Notes under the pieces: generated by a model
Databases searched by the model: none
What the model was told of the DNA's origin: nothing
The model's input: only the letters and a program-made list of their open reading frames with translations
Assembly: GCA_023055425.1 (NCBI GenBank)
Contig: JALGPY010000003.1
Span: forward strand, 55,475,891-55,539,890
Direction: 5' to 3'
Source of the DNA: Linanthus parryae
Lineage: Eukaryota; Streptophyta; Magnoliopsida; Ericales; Polemoniaceae
DNA: 64,000 nucleotides
Part shown: positions 11,320 through 24,097 of the stretch, piece by piece
Numbering within the stretch: position 1 is the stretch's first letter
Layout of the letters: every line of letters begins with the position of its first letter
Position numbers and translations under genes: made by a program

Positions 11320-11860
11320 CATACTGCCGTCAACGAACGATTTTCTTTGTCATGTCCCATCCCTTTTGAAGAAGATGTCCTGTTTGCCTGGTTGAACATA
11401 AAAAAAGTATGACGCGTAAGATGAGCATGACGCGAAAGATGAGCATAATTAAAGAGTATGAGTAAGAATATTAACAAAAAAGAATAATAACCTGCACAGT
11501 CCGAAGTATATTCCATTCCCTTTCACCATACAAACTCACCCCAACGTTATGTTTTTGAAGAAGTTGAACCTGAAAGAGGTAAAAGTTCACATCAGTAAAG
11601 ATTTAATACAGTCATGAAAATAAATTATGGTCAACAACGTTAAGATACGATCATGTGCACAACTTACTGTTTCTTCGAGATTGCCATCCGCCTACATAAT
11701 GATTGAAGAAGGTCATGATATAGTGTGAAGGATGAATAAACAAAATCAGCGGTCAGAACTTGTAGAAGAAAACACACTTACATGACCATATATGTTAATT
11801 TTGTTCTCCATAAGTGTGTTGGTTGTAGTCACATCTGGTGTAGCGACGATAGCAAAAGCT
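11320..11860 (-). other. candidate small upstream exons of the Helitron gene
   Basis: Four short segments on the minus strand are bounded by AG and GT and all keep phase 0. About 11852-11784 includes ATG and MENKINIYGH. About 11693-11670 gives ADGNLEET. About 11570-11493 gives VQLLQKHNVGVSL and GEREWNILRTVQ. About 11391-11329 gives ANRTSSSKG and DKENRSLTA. Joined they form an open, protein-like N terminus leading towards the exon at 11094. The joins are predicted from splice-site pattern only; a fifth small exon near 11215-11185 does not fit the phase. Confidence 0.5.
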
Positions 11861-11869
11861 ACATAATAA

Positions 11870-14800
11870 TCAGCAACATTTCATGTAAGTACTTCAAGTA
11901 AAAAGTGAATATATTAATGACCTATGAAGCTATGACCTGATTAACAATTAAAATACTTCATCAGTTCATGCAATAGTCGCTGCTTCGGAGTTTGTTTTTC
12001 TTCTCAGAACACGAAACTATTGGCAAAAAAAATTACATACAAAGTATCTTTTTCAATGCCATAATCATTAGTGAATGAGCCATACATACTTACTCAAAAG
12101 GTACTTGCTATGCGTAAGAGAAGATGTTTGGGAAGACAGTGAAGGAATACCAAGCATCATTCTCAACTTATAGCAAGACACTCCCTTTCTTTCTAATTAG
12201 TTATTTTGAATGATAGCCAAATTTTGGTCCTTAAGAGGCCTGATTGAGTAGCACAAATGAAATTTAGAGTGGTAGTGGAGCAGGATCAGAACAACTCACC
12301 ATCATATGCACATGAACGATATCGTATTTTGATTCAAATTTCCGTGGTGAAAGCTATATTTTATTTGGTATTCTTTTGCTGAAATTCTCGGTTCTCCCAG
12401 GCTGCAAATTCACAACCCAACTACGTCAGTAACGCAAAATTACATCTATATATAAAAATAACCAACAACAGTAACCTGATTTGAGTGCACAACCGATTGA
12501 AATATTAAATCAATTCTATAGTGTTTTTGCTTCTATTCCAGATGTAAGGGAATGGGAAATGTCCGTTAAAACTGTTGTAAACACCATAATCATGCATAGA
12601 GGATTAGAACTCGCAGGCTTACAGTCCAGTTCACATAGTTCAAAAATGCAAAGAAGATTCGTAAATATATCTACTGGGAAAGAAACCTCGTTTATACTAC
12701 TGATGCAAAAACCTATTTAGATCAGTGATACTATTTTAGTATCCCACTGATGCAAAAACCTCTTTTATACTTGATTGTTTTTTAGACCACTATGAACAAC
12801 TTAGACCCTCTACCAAAAACTTGGACCTTGTACCAACACCCGGATATATGTGAAGAGTAACTGAGCAAACCAACTAATTCAATTAAATCTGATGTACTCT
12901 ATACCTCTTACAGTACGTAGAAGACGGAGAGAAAATACTATACTGAAGAGCCTAACATGAAATAGAAGAGAAAATAGTATACTGAAGACACTAAATGTGC
13001 AAGTTTGACACTCTCCGTTATACAAAATTGTCAAGGAAGTACATTCGAAAATGCCAAAAAAAAAATCATAATTAAAAAAAGTTGTTCAAAGTAACCAATC
13101 ATTTTAGTGACCAAATAGCAAGCATTTATGAGTAAAGTAACAATAGGTTATCACAGCTTTTTTTTTTCAAAACTATCACAGCTTCGTTACAGTACAAAGA
13201 AGAGATTAGAACCTATCATCTTGATCTTCAAATAATGAAAGTACATCTTAATCAAGTAAACAGTAATATTACATCTTCTAAAGATGAGTGGGCAACAAAG
13301 TTAGAACTTCTCATAGCCGGGAACTTCTATGAATTACCATTTTGAATCCAATGAAATGCTAATATTCATGAACCCTTTACTCTCTGCAACTAAAAGTGCC
13401 ATGCATAGAGCCATTGCTTTAAGCACCATGTCCTGGAACTGGACAATGGATTTTATCCATGAGCTCACCATAATGCATCCTACAATTTTCACCAGGCCCA
13501 TTTTGTTATTGGAAGAACATTCTGAAAATATGCTTCATCACCATCCCCCCTTTGTTAAAGAAGCGATACTTTTGTTAGCCTCTCAGAACTCACATATTTT
13601 AGACAAATGTTTAGCAACAATATAACATGTATCCCATCTAACATCTTTACCCTTGTCTATAACCCATATCTAGACCTAGGGTGAAGGGAGGTTGTCTGAA
13701 GTGAAATATTGGGGGAGGTTGTCTGAAGTGAAATATTAGAAGATATCGAATTTGGGCATTTAGGTAGCATTACGGAAAGCATCATCTTAGCTAACCCTGA
13801 ATTCAAACAGCTAATGCAGCATGTCAGCTGCTATTTGGTTGTAGTGGGTGCGATTCATGGCTATAATGCTTTTTTTTTGTCTGGAAAGATTAGTTGACCT
13901 TGAATTCTTTGATTATGGCTGATGGGTATAACATTTTGTTGTAATCTTGTTACAATCGCTGCCATATCACCCTACTGCATTTGGGTTATTTGATTTTTTC
14001 ATCAGAACAGTTATATTTATTATCTATTCAAGTGAAATTTGTCAAGTTAACAGGTTGATAATTATTGGACTTTCATTCTAAGAAGTTTCTGAAATAAGGT
14101 TGATTTTGCAGATGAAGCAATCCACCTAGCATTTACAGAGCAAAGGATATTGCATATAGCCCACAAAATAATCAATCAAATGGGAAGAAATTCTACCCAG
14201 AGACTCACCAAAAGGCATACTTCCATCAACAAACAACTTTATTAGTGAAAATGGTTTGATCACAATTTCGTATACACTGACAATTTCAGAGATTTTCATT
14301 CGACATGATCATGAACCCATCTACCCATAAACTAATCGAGCAGGGGAATGAAGAAGATACTATATTATAACCAAGAGCAAATAGCTCTATACCAATTCCA
14401 CCAACAACTTAGAAACAACATTCAACAAAGCAAGAATTAGGGAAAAAACGTAGACCCTGTACCAGATAGCCATCCAATTGAAACCCTAATTATCAAAAAG
14501 AAAAGATGAAGAGAAAGGCAGGAAAGTCATACCTGTGGTCGTGGCAGAAAAGACAGAAGTGCAGGAGGCTGAGAGAATAAGGTTGATTTTGGTTGTGATT
14601 TTCAGCAGAGTGAGATAAGGTTGATTTTGCAGATGAAGAAGACGAAGAACAGAGGAGACGTACCTGAGATCGGAGCTTCGGAGAGGGAGAAGTTGAAATC
14701 GGAGAGGGTATTGAAGGTTCCGACACATCGGCGATGTGTGAGAGAGAGAGGGGAGCCATATCCGAGAGAAGGTGGAGGGTTCGTGGGTTCTCTCCCCAGG

Positions 14801-14939
14801 TCGTGTGTGAGAGGTTCCTGTGTGCTTTTGTTTTTTTTACCGGTACACTTAGTTTAGGGTGGTAGGTAAGATCTAAGGCTAGGGTTGATTTTAATCCAAC
14901 GGCTGAAATAAAGTCAACCGTTCTAATTTATAGAATAGA
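11870..14939 (-). other. Helitron 5' portion, largely non-coding
   Basis: About 3 kb between the candidate upstream exons and the TC terminus. A possible first exon at 14759-14664 begins with ATG and ends CAG followed by GTACGT; it is Ser/Pro-rich (SEPSIPSPIS). Two short direct repeats are visible: GGTTGTCTGAAGTGAAATATT twice near 13690-13735 and CTGATGCAAAAACCT twice near 12697-12760. I recognise no captured host gene; the ORFs at 12481-12720 and 13329-13625 on the plus strand match nothing I know. Confidence 0.5.
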
Positions 14940-15200
14940 TATTTTGACACGAAAGAAGCTGGGCGCGCAAGACTTGGCATGTTTACTCACCTTGATAATA
15001 CGGCAAATATCACGTCGGCTTTCACAGGTAGACGTAACCTTCGTCTATAAACTCGTCACCTATAGTTATAATTTCTAAATCAATCATAAGTCCAAGTATG
15101 ATTTGTGAAATGCTAAATTCCTAACAAGTCTCATTTTTTCCATAACCCCATTAATTAATAGTATACAATATTTATATAATAAATCGGCGACGTAAGAAAC

Positions 15201-15203
<3 letters not shown>

Positions 15204-15251
<48 letters not shown>
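15204..15251. repeat. (AT)n microsatellite in 3' LTR
   Basis: A run of about 24 AT units. The matching place in the 5' LTR (about 22271-22310) has only a short AT run followed by ATTT repeats, so the tract changed length after insertion. Confidence 0.95.
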
Positions 15252-15252
<1 letters not shown>

Positions 15253-16889
15253 CTCATAGAAATATCACTACTTATATAAATACTAGCTCTTTAAAATTAT
15301 TAAGTAAGAAATCACATATTAAGTTTATACACTCTCATAATTAGAAAATATTATTTTATTTTACAGCACATTTATTTGTAAGTGACTACAAAAATTAATC
15401 CCAACTAATTTAATTATAAGATGTATATTATATTAAATAATTAAATCCATAAATAAATATCACAAAATATTTATTCAAAGAGAACAAGTGTTTTGACACA
15501 CATACTTATAACTTTATTTTGGAGAAATAATTTCTAATATCCACAAATAATAATCAAATTTATCTATTTATAAATAAAGGAGTTTTCTTAAAATTTATTT
15601 TTATCCTATTTAACTTCCTAACTTATGTTATCAATATTAAGCAAATAACATTTTTTACTCAACACACTAGTTTATAAGCATTTAAAGATTATTTATTTAA
15701 CAACATATATTTTTAGTTTGCTTATTTTCCAAGAGAATCAACCATATTGTATATTAAATAACTCCTACATAGTTTTAAATACCCAATTTTTAAAATATTA
15801 TTTAGAAATGTTAGGAAATAATTTTAATCTAAAAATAGCATGTTCGATTTGATAATTTATATGCAGTTTATATAAACAATAACTGAAACCCCCAAGTTCT
15901 GATAAAAGACACACAATGACCCCCTACTAGCAAATAACAGTTGGGTATGTGACAGATTATACCCTTAAAGTTTCTGAAACTACACTTTAACCCCTATTTC
16001 AAGAACACATAACACCCAATCGATCCAAGTTCGGATTTAGCCATTAAAATTGAAATTTGATTATCAAAAACGAATCAGTGGAGGATTTAGAAGTTACCCA
16101 CACCAAAAATCGCGAAAATCGGTTGAGAATTGGGTCCGATTGAGGTTGCCGTCGAGGTGGGTCGGCGATGATGTTTGGCGGCGTCGTTGCCGGCGGTCTT
16201 GGCTCTGGCTGGGTTCGATTTGAACCTCCTCAAGCCTCTAGGAGTCTTCTGCAACTGCTTTGAGGTGGTGGGTAGCACCGGCTAGCTCGGGCCGAGCTTG
16301 TCGCCGAGTTTAATGGTGGTAGTGCCGGCGGCGGTGGAGGCTCTCGCCTCCTTTGCTTCTGCTGCACTTCTGTTTGTCCGAGAGAGATAGAGAGAGAGAC
16401 AGGGATGGAGAGCTCTGAGAGTGAGAAATCGAGAGAAATAGATCAGTGGTGGTGAGGTGTCGTTTCCGTTGTCTTCTCCGGCGGCGGTCGTGGCGTGGCC
16501 TACGGCCACTGCCGCTGCTGCTTCTGTTTTTGTTCGGACGGGGAAAACAGAGAGGAGGGAGAGATTGAGGTGGCTGGTGGCGGTGGTGTCGCCGTCGGGG
16601 AAGGCAGCGTTGAAGCCGCTGCTGCTGCTTCCTCTGCTTTTCGCCGGCAGAACAGGGGAGGGGAGAGAGAGAGGGACAGAGAGGTGTGGGGGAGGAAGTG
16701 GTGGTGGTGTGGTGGTGTTTCCGGTGATGGAGGTGGTGATGGTGTTGGTGGTGGCTGCCGAAGGAAAGGGGGACGAGGGGTTAAGAAGAAGAAATGAAGG
16801 AAGAAGACAAAAGTCTTCTTGATATTTGGGAGTCTTCTCAGCAGCTGGTTTGTGTGAAATTGGGAGAAACTCTTCTCCATTATCTTATT

Positions 16890-16895
16890 CCTCTT

Positions 16896-16926
<31 letters not shown>

Positions 16927-16974
16927 TTCTTCTTCTTCTTCTTCTTCTTCTTCTTCTTCTTCTTCTTCTTCTTT
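16890..16974. repeat. (CTT)n microsatellite in 3' LTR
   Basis: A CTT/TCT run interrupted once by TTATTC. The paralogous tract in the 5' LTR is longer and ends in poly(T). Leucine- or serine-repeat ORFs across it are artefacts. Confidence 0.95.
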
Positions 16975-17367
16975 GATTCACTCTTATTAATTTATCCTTT
17001 AGGTGTTTGATTTTCTTCAAACTACAACTACCACCCCTCTAAGTTAACTAGTTTATCTTTTCTTAAATTACAAATATCTCCCCAATTCACATTTAAACTT
17101 CATGAATAGCTATTAATTTACCTGTAAAAAGAGACGGGGTATTACATCCTTCCCCCCTTAAATAGAGCTTCGTCCTCGAAGCGCAAACCAACTAATCCAC
17201 GTAATGCTAATATAAGATTATATATATATATTGCAACGGCCAATCCACAACAGCCAAATCACATAATAGGATATGTATAAACAGTCACCACACACAATAT
17301 ATTAATTGCATTAATATTTAGTTCGCTGCGGCACAAGGATTAAGGTCACGAAAACTAAATGGTTACA

Positions 17368-17382
17368 TTCCTCTCCCCCTTA
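17368..17382 (-). other. polypurine tract of the gypsy element
   Basis: The minus strand reads TAAGGGGGAGAGGAA immediately before the LTR start TGTAACC at 17367. This is the plus-strand priming site for the 3' LTR. A second similar run, AAGGGGGGAAGGA at about 17147-17160 (and 24271-24284), lies inside the LTRs and is not the boundary. Confidence 0.85.
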
Positions 17383-17403
17383 GAGGAGTGACGTCCTCGG
17401 AAC

Positions 17404-17738
17404 TCAGTTAACTTCGTCAAAGAGGTGCGGATACTTCTTTCTCATTTCATCCTCTGCTTCCCAAGTAGCCTCTCCCGTCTGATGGTTAGTCCATAGGACT
17501 TTCCCTAGCTTAACTCTCTTGGTCGTGTGTCTCTTGTCTTGGTATCGAGGATCTTGATAGGATGCTCTTCATATGTCAAAGACGGATCTAACTCAATCGT
17601 TTGGGATCCAACACGTGGGATGAATCCGGTACATATTTATTTGCGACTCGTAAAAGATATTGTATACCCATCTAAAATACGAAGGTAGGTCTGGTCAGTA
17701 CGCAACTTCTCTAATTCTGTCAAGAATGTCATATGGCC
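17404..17738 (-). pseudogene. gypsy pol C-terminal relic (integrase end and chromodomain)
   Basis: Minus-strand translation gives GPYDILDRIREVAY, then LTYEEHPIKILDTKTRD, and after a frameshift KLGKVLWTNHQTGEATWEAE and MRKKYPHLFDEVN before the stop at 17404-17406. This is the end of Tekay/Del-type chromovirus pol: the GPF-like integrase module followed by the chromodomain. Two stops and at least one frameshift are present. Similarity ends abruptly near 17739, so the rest of gag-pol was deleted. It is the only coding trace in the interior and sets the element's ancestry. Confidence 0.85.
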
Positions 17739-20700
17739 CGATGTAAAAATAATATCATAGTAGACACGAAGTACTTAAATTATCACAACAAAAGTTTTAG
17801 GAGATATCGTTTAAGACTTCTTAATAACACGGTTCTTCTTAGGATTGAGATTCAGACAACTCTTGTGAACCATGACTTAAACCCGAGTGAAAAGCTACAA
17901 ATCATGACTTTAATGACAAGACTTCAATTAAGGAATTTATGAAGATCATATACACCATAAGCAAGGATACTTAAGCAATCATCAGGTTACATAACTCTGA
18001 ACATCTCGTAAAAGCTTACCAGTTAACAATCTACTGAGGATCCTTGACCATACCATTATCTAAAACTTAGCGGTTTGACAATGTGACATTTGGTCTAACT
18101 CCAACGTCTCTTTAAATTTCCTCCACGATTCTTTGCTAGAAGATCCTCTCAACTTAACATTTGTTTGCCTGATATTTGGGTAGATTTGCCAGGGTTAGAG
18201 GGTACAACTGTCTAGATAACTTAATTTAGGTTTATCTCGTTGGTGGCATCACAAGTTCCGGTTTGCCATGTCGATGTTGTCAGAGACATAATTTCCACTA
18301 GATCGCAATTCTAGTCCCCCCTATAAGTCACCTTATGGTAAGCTGGTTCTGATTTGGGTTATCCTCTTGTCTCGTCTATATTACTAAAAACTTGGACTAT
18401 TCTATGTGGTTTCTATCATTGATAAGGATGTCTGATTCATGACTCATTATGGAGTTTTAAACGTGCGATCTATCAGTCTTCCTCTCTACACCATAATCTT
18501 ACTCTATCTCCTAATATATATCATATAATAGAACACATAAAATATCATGTGCATATAAGCATGTAATGTGGCACGTGGGACATATCCATTGGTATGCTAT
18601 CATACAAACAAAAATTTTCACGTAAGTTTTCTACTATAAATCTTTCCTCTTCCTTCAAAATAACTTTGGCCCAAATTGGGCAATCAAATCTGTGATTCTA
18701 CTATGTTGTCATGTCAAATTCTTAAATCAATTTCTCTGAGCAAGCCTGTCTGGTTATCACAATATCATGATCTCAATAATATGTCAACATACTTCTCATC
18801 ATATCCTTGCCTTTCATCAAATGTTTATACTAGCACATAATCATATACATCTCATATCATGTATTCTAGTCACGTGTAAATATTTGTGGAAAGTCGAATA
18901 TTCAAGCTAGTAGAGATTTTTAACTGTATGGCTGATATTTTGTGCAAATTTGTTACTAAGCTATCTATTCTTGAAGTTTATAACTATGTCTTAAGACCAT
19001 TTTGGAGCAAAATTTCTCATGGTAGGTTTTTCTATGAGCCTAGTACTTGAGAATACCTGAGATAATATTTGAATGACCAATTGTTGATCATAGAGGAAAT
19101 TTAATGACTTTTTATTTCATCCACGTGATCATAACACATATGCTTCCACCTAGTGTTTTAATCAAATCCCTGATAATGCTTTTTATCACGACTCTTCATA
19201 GCCCAAATCTATCACTTGTTTTGTAATCGTGGATTTACAAGAATCAACTAACTGACATCATGCCTATATCCAAACAAATCTCCAAATGTAAAGCTATTAT
19301 ATGTCTCCAATTCCTACGAAAACCAAACTTTCATTAACATTTCTTTCTTAAAAACTGATACTATCATCTCCATAAAGGGTATACCACACCCCACAAGCTA
19401 AACAGCGCGAGATTGAAGAATGTACAATATCCCCTTAGCTTAACAAAACGTTAGAACCTCAAAGTGGCATACGCGAAGTATAAAACTCTTAAAAATAATC
19501 CACACATCCTAATTGTAAGCAAAACATCGTAACGGTACACCATGTATTTATGAGATAGTTAAGCAATATAAAATGCTTCTAAAATTTACCATAATAGAAA
19601 AATAACTCCCGAGTCATCGCTATGACATAAAAATTCCAAAAGTGGACGTTTAAATATGAGTTAAAACCTTGACAAAAATCTTCAGACCGAAACTCTAACA
19701 TTAAGATAACATCAAATATGAAACTTTACAATAAATCTATCTAGGTCTGTCATACGGAACATCCAAGTCTTGTAGACGATCATCAGTGAACCTACAATAT
19801 TTATTCCACATTTTAAATATTATTCCGTGAGTACTATATCCCCAAAAGAAAAACATAACCAAATGGACATTCTGATCATCAGGCAATATTAAGGTGCCTA
19901 GATTCCAGTTAATGCCTAACACAGCTAAATATCTTCAGAGCCTCCAAATCATTTATGACGAATTAGTCTAGATTTGTCTTGGAATCACAACTCATGGACA
20001 AGTAAAATCAAATTAGCCATCAAAACTATCTAATAATTAATGCTATCAGATTCTAGTTAAAATGCGTCGAACACTTGACAGGTGGAGTTCCTAGTTACCT
20101 GTCTTAGGTGTGGGTGGGTGGGAACTTCCTCAATCGTTTCTAAGATAACTCAATTCGATCATCAGAAATATCTTATTCTTTGACCCCTAACTCTGAATTA
20201 TTATTCCAACCAGTACCCCGAATACGTCACCAAATTCTTCACAAATCTTGTTAATGAAACAAGGTTTCATACGTCAAATATCCTAGCATTCCCGTTAAAT
20301 CTTTTAAACCCAGAGTCTCCTATGGTCAGAATTTTATACTCCCCTTTAAATTCTAGCAAGAGTCACATAATCTAGCATCATTACTATCGACCTAAGACTT
20401 TGTCCGTGAGGTTGTTGGTCAGAGTCGTCTGTTCAAGCGAACCTTCCTAGTGTAGTACTTTAGTGGTCAATTAATCACATTTCTAGGCCATGACCTAGGC
20501 TCTCATGCAAAATTATTAGTCTAAGTATCGCATATAATGTATCATTCATCGCACAAACATGAAAACATGCAGCATATAAATATTCTCATCGATAAGTATG
20601 AAACTTATCTTCTCAAACTAATCTGTATATCAACTGCAATCCATATTCTAGTTCGCATATCTCATAACCTTTATTTTCCATCATAGGAATAACACTTGTA

Positions 20701-21002
20701 GTGGATACTCATATAATTCGTCTCCTCAGATAGGACAACACATAGTTCATAATGCAGAATCATATTAGTGCAATCCATACTTCTCATTGTCTATCACAGG
20801 AATAACATTTGTAAAACAATCTACCACGAACGAATTACTCAAATCAAACCAAATAATAGCATCAAAGGATGAGGGTGGGTGGGACATAGTATACTAACAC
20901 TTAAGCTACCCATAACCCAAATCGGCTTTTCCAATTTTAGTAATATTGTCCTATGTCCATTTTAAGTTGCCCTACAGGTTTAATTCCGTTTTCGGATTGC
21001 CT
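17739..21002 (-). other. gene-free interior of the gypsy element
   Basis: About 3.3 kb of AT-rich sequence between the chromodomain relic and the primer-binding site. All ORFs are shorter than 70 codons, and none resembles gag, protease or reverse transcriptase. It may be untranslated leader plus unrelated filler, as in large retrotransposon derivatives. Confidence 0.7.
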
Positions 21003-21014
21003 GCTCTGATACCA
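21003..21014 (-). other. primer-binding site for initiator tRNA-Met
   Basis: The minus strand reads TGGTATCAGAGC, the standard plant LTR-element site complementary to the 3' end of tRNA-iMet. It lies two bases from the LTR end at 21017 and orients the element on the minus strand. Confidence 0.95.
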
Positions 21015-23700
21015 CCTGTAACACCCCTTGGTTCCCAGACTTTCCGTTCCGTACCGGAGAGCCCGGGTGGGTGCTACTTAATATGAAATGGTGGAATTCG
21101 AGAACAAACACTGCCATAGATATATATTACATATGATAAAAGTTTCACACGTCGTCTTAAAACATTATTACACAAATTTAAAAGTCTAAGAGTTCGATTA
21201 CTAGGCGTGCGGATACAACTAGATGAGTCCGCGTTTTCCCCGTCATAAGCCAAGCCTTCTCCATCTAGACCTGCGGTGGGAATTAAAACAGGAACCGCAG
21301 TTTCTAAAGTCAGCAATGAAATACTGAGTGAGTAACACCCAAGCACGTAAATCGGGAACATGATATTTTAACTCAAGTAACAATAATAAATGGACGAATA
21401 GTAAATATTTCACAAGTATTTAACTTCAAATGGAAATACAGCGGAAGTAAAATACAATGTAATTGTAAGACATTCCCGAGTTTTCGTAAGTTTTCAGAAA
21501 ATCCCCAATAATCACAATTAAATCCATATCCAATTTCCAAACCATTTAATCTCAATATTTCCATTTTCATAAATATTCAATATCCAAACCACTTAATCTC
21601 AATATTTCCATTTCCATAAATATTCAATATCCAAACCATAAAATCCATTAGTTGATACGGGGAAGAATAATCCATCACAAGCATCCAAGACCTTAAGTGC
21701 CGGCACCCCCCTAAGACTTCTTACGGCCAGAGAGGTGAGTACATGGAGCGACCCGGCAGGTTGCGACCGGGTTAAAGTACACAGGCCGAGTGGACGAAGC
21801 CAACACGACAATAATAATCACAGGCCGAGTGGCTAAAGCCAACACGACAATAATAATAAGTTTTCCCCGCACAACTCTTTCCACTTTACGTTATTACGCG
21901 TTATTATTTCCACGTGTCAATTTCAAAGAAAATATCTCAACACAATCCAAATCTCAAGTAGAGCAAGTATGTCATAAAATACACTTTGAGACAAATTATA
22001 AAATCATATTTTGACACGAAAGAAGCTGGGCACGCTAGACTTGGCATGTTTACTCACCTTGATAATACGGCAAATATCACGTCGGCTTTCACAGGTAGAC
22101 GTAACCTTCGTCTATAAACTCGTCACCTACAGTTATAATTTCTAAATCAATCACAAGTCCAAGTATGATTTGTGAAATGCTAAATTCCTAACAAGTCTCA
22201 TTTTTCCCACAACCCCATTAATTAATAGTATACAATATTTATATAATAAACCGGCGACGTAAGCAACAACTATATATATATATATTATTTATTTATTTAT
22301 TTATTTTCCTCATAGAAATATCACTACTTATATGAATACTAGCTCTTTAAAATTATTAGTAAGAAATCACATATTAAGTTTATACACTCTCATAGTTAGA
22401 AAATATTAATTTATTATACAACACATTTATTTGTAAGTGACTACAAAATTTAATCCCAACTAATTTAATTATAAGATGCATATTATATTAAATAATTAAA
22501 TCCATAAATAAATCTCAATAAATATTTATTCAAATAGAACAAGTGTTTACACACACATACTTATAACTTTATTTTGGAGAAATAATTTATAATATCCAAA
22601 AATAATAATCAAGTTTTATCTATTTATAGATTAAGGAGTTTTCTTAAAATTATTTTTTCCTATTTAACTTCCTAACTTATGTTATCAATATTAAGCAAAT
22701 AACATATTTTACTCAAAACACTAGTTTATAAGCATTTAAAGATTATTTATTTAACAACATATATTTTTAGTTTGCTTATTTTCCAAGAGAATCAACAATA
22801 TTGTATATCAAATAACTCCTACATAGTTTTAAATAGCCAATTTTTAAAATATTATTTAGAAATGTTAGGAAATAATTTTAATCTAAAAATAGCATGTTCG
22901 ATTTTATAATTTATATGCAATTTATATAAACAATAACTGAAACCTCCAAGTTCTGATAAAAGACACACAATGACCCCCTACTAGCAAATAACAGTTGGGT
23001 ATGTGACAGATTATACCCTTAAAGTTTCTGAAACTACACTTTAACCCCTATTTCAAGAACACATAACACCCAATCGATCCAAGTTCGGATTTAGCCATTA
23101 AAATTGAAATTTGATTATCAAAAACGAATTAGGGGAGGATTTAGAAGTTACCCACACCAAAAATCGGGAAAATCGGTTGAGAATTGGGTCCGATTGAGGT
23201 TGCCGTCGAGGTGGGTCGGCGATTATGTTTGGCGGCGTCGTTGCCGGCGGTTTTGGCTCTGGCTGGGTTTGATTTGGACCTCCTCAAGCCTCTAAGAGTC
23301 TTCTGCAACTGCTTTGAGGTGGTGGGTAGCACCGGCTAGCTCGGGCCGAGCTTGTCGCCGGTTTTAATGGTGGTAGTGCCAGCGGCGGTGGAGGCTCTCG
23401 CCTCCTTTGCTTCTGTTGCACTTCTGTTTGTCCGAGAGAGAGAGAGAGAGACGGGGATGGAGAGCTCTGAGAGTGAGAAATCGAGAGAAACAGATCAGTG
23501 GTGGTGAGGTGTCGTTTCCGTTGTCTTCTCCGGCGGCGGTCGTGGCGTGGCCTACGGCCACTGTCGCTGCTGCTTCTGTTTTTGTTCGGACGGGGAAAAC
23601 AGAGAGGAGGGAGAGATTAAGGTGGCTGGTGGCGGTGGTGTCGCCGTCGGGGCAGCGGTGTGCAGCTTCCTCTGCTTTTCGCCGGCAGAACAGGGGAGGG

Positions 23701-23718
23701 GGAGAGAGAGAGAGAGAG

Positions 23719-23771
<53 letters not shown>
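23701..23771. repeat. (GA)n microsatellite in 5' LTR
   Basis: About 35 GA units. The same place in the 3' LTR (about 16661-16681) has only a short GA run, so the tract expanded in this LTR after insertion. Confidence 0.95.
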
Positions 23772-23773
<2 letters not shown>

Positions 23774-23977
23774 AAGAGGTGTGGGGGAGGAAGTGGTGGT
23801 GGTGTGGTGGTGTTTCCGGTGATGGAGGTGGTGATGGTGTTGGTGGTGGTGGCTGCCGAAGGAAAGGGGGACGGGGGGTTAAGAAGAAGAAAGGAAGGAA
23901 GAAGACAAAAGTCTTCTTGATATTTGGGAGTCTTCTCAGCAGCTAGTTTGTGTGAAATTGGGAGAAACTCTTCTCCA

Positions 23978-24097
23978 TCTTCTTCTTCTTCTTCTTCTTC
24001 TTCTTCTTCTTCTTCTTCTTCTTCTTCTTCTTCTTCTTCTTCTTCTTCTTCTTCTTCTTCTTCTTCTTCTTCTTTTTTTTTTTTTTTTTTTTTTTTT
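23978..24097. repeat. (CTT)n followed by poly(T) in 5' LTR
   Basis: About 32 CTT units, then about 23 T. It is longer than the homologous tract at 16890-16974, and the poly(T) is absent there. Confidence 0.95.

Larger units (their letters stand above)
4794..14939 (-). mobile_element. full-length autonomous-type Helitron, coding capacity decayed
   Basis: On the minus strand it starts with TC (14939-14938, TCTATTCTATAAATTAG) and ends in CTAG (4797-4794). A 6-bp-stem hairpin lies 10 bases before the end. It sits between host A and T with no target duplication, as Helitrons do. The empty site is visible in the sister LTR at 22000-22012, so both ends are fixed to the base: 10,146 bp. It encodes a RepHel protein in the same orientation, as expected for an autonomous Helitron, but several stops and frameshifts make the protein non-functional. 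Confidence 0.95.
3811..17367 (-). repeat. 3' LTR of the gypsy element, split by Helitron
   Basis: Two blocks, 3811-4793 and 14940-17367, align collinearly with the 5' LTR at 21017-24476. The split falls exactly at the Helitron ends. The LTR holds a GC-rich stretch at about 16080-16800, an (AT)n tract at 15204-15251 and a (CTT)n tract at about 16890-16974. ORFs over the GC-rich and microsatellite parts are low-complexity and are not called as genes. No other gene is visible in 14940-17367. Confidence 0.9.

Noticed and set aside
12481..13625. Captured host gene in the Helitron 5' part (ORFs 12481-12720, 13329-13625)
   Set aside because: No recognisable domain, splice pattern or similarity; kept only as unrecognised sequence.
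17136..17160. LTR boundary at GGGGTATTACATCCTTCCCCCC (also 24260-24284)
   Set aside because: It looks like an LTR start beside a polypurine tract, but both LTR copies stay homologous for another 200 bases, and the ACCAT duplication and true polypurine tract lie further out (24477 and 17368).
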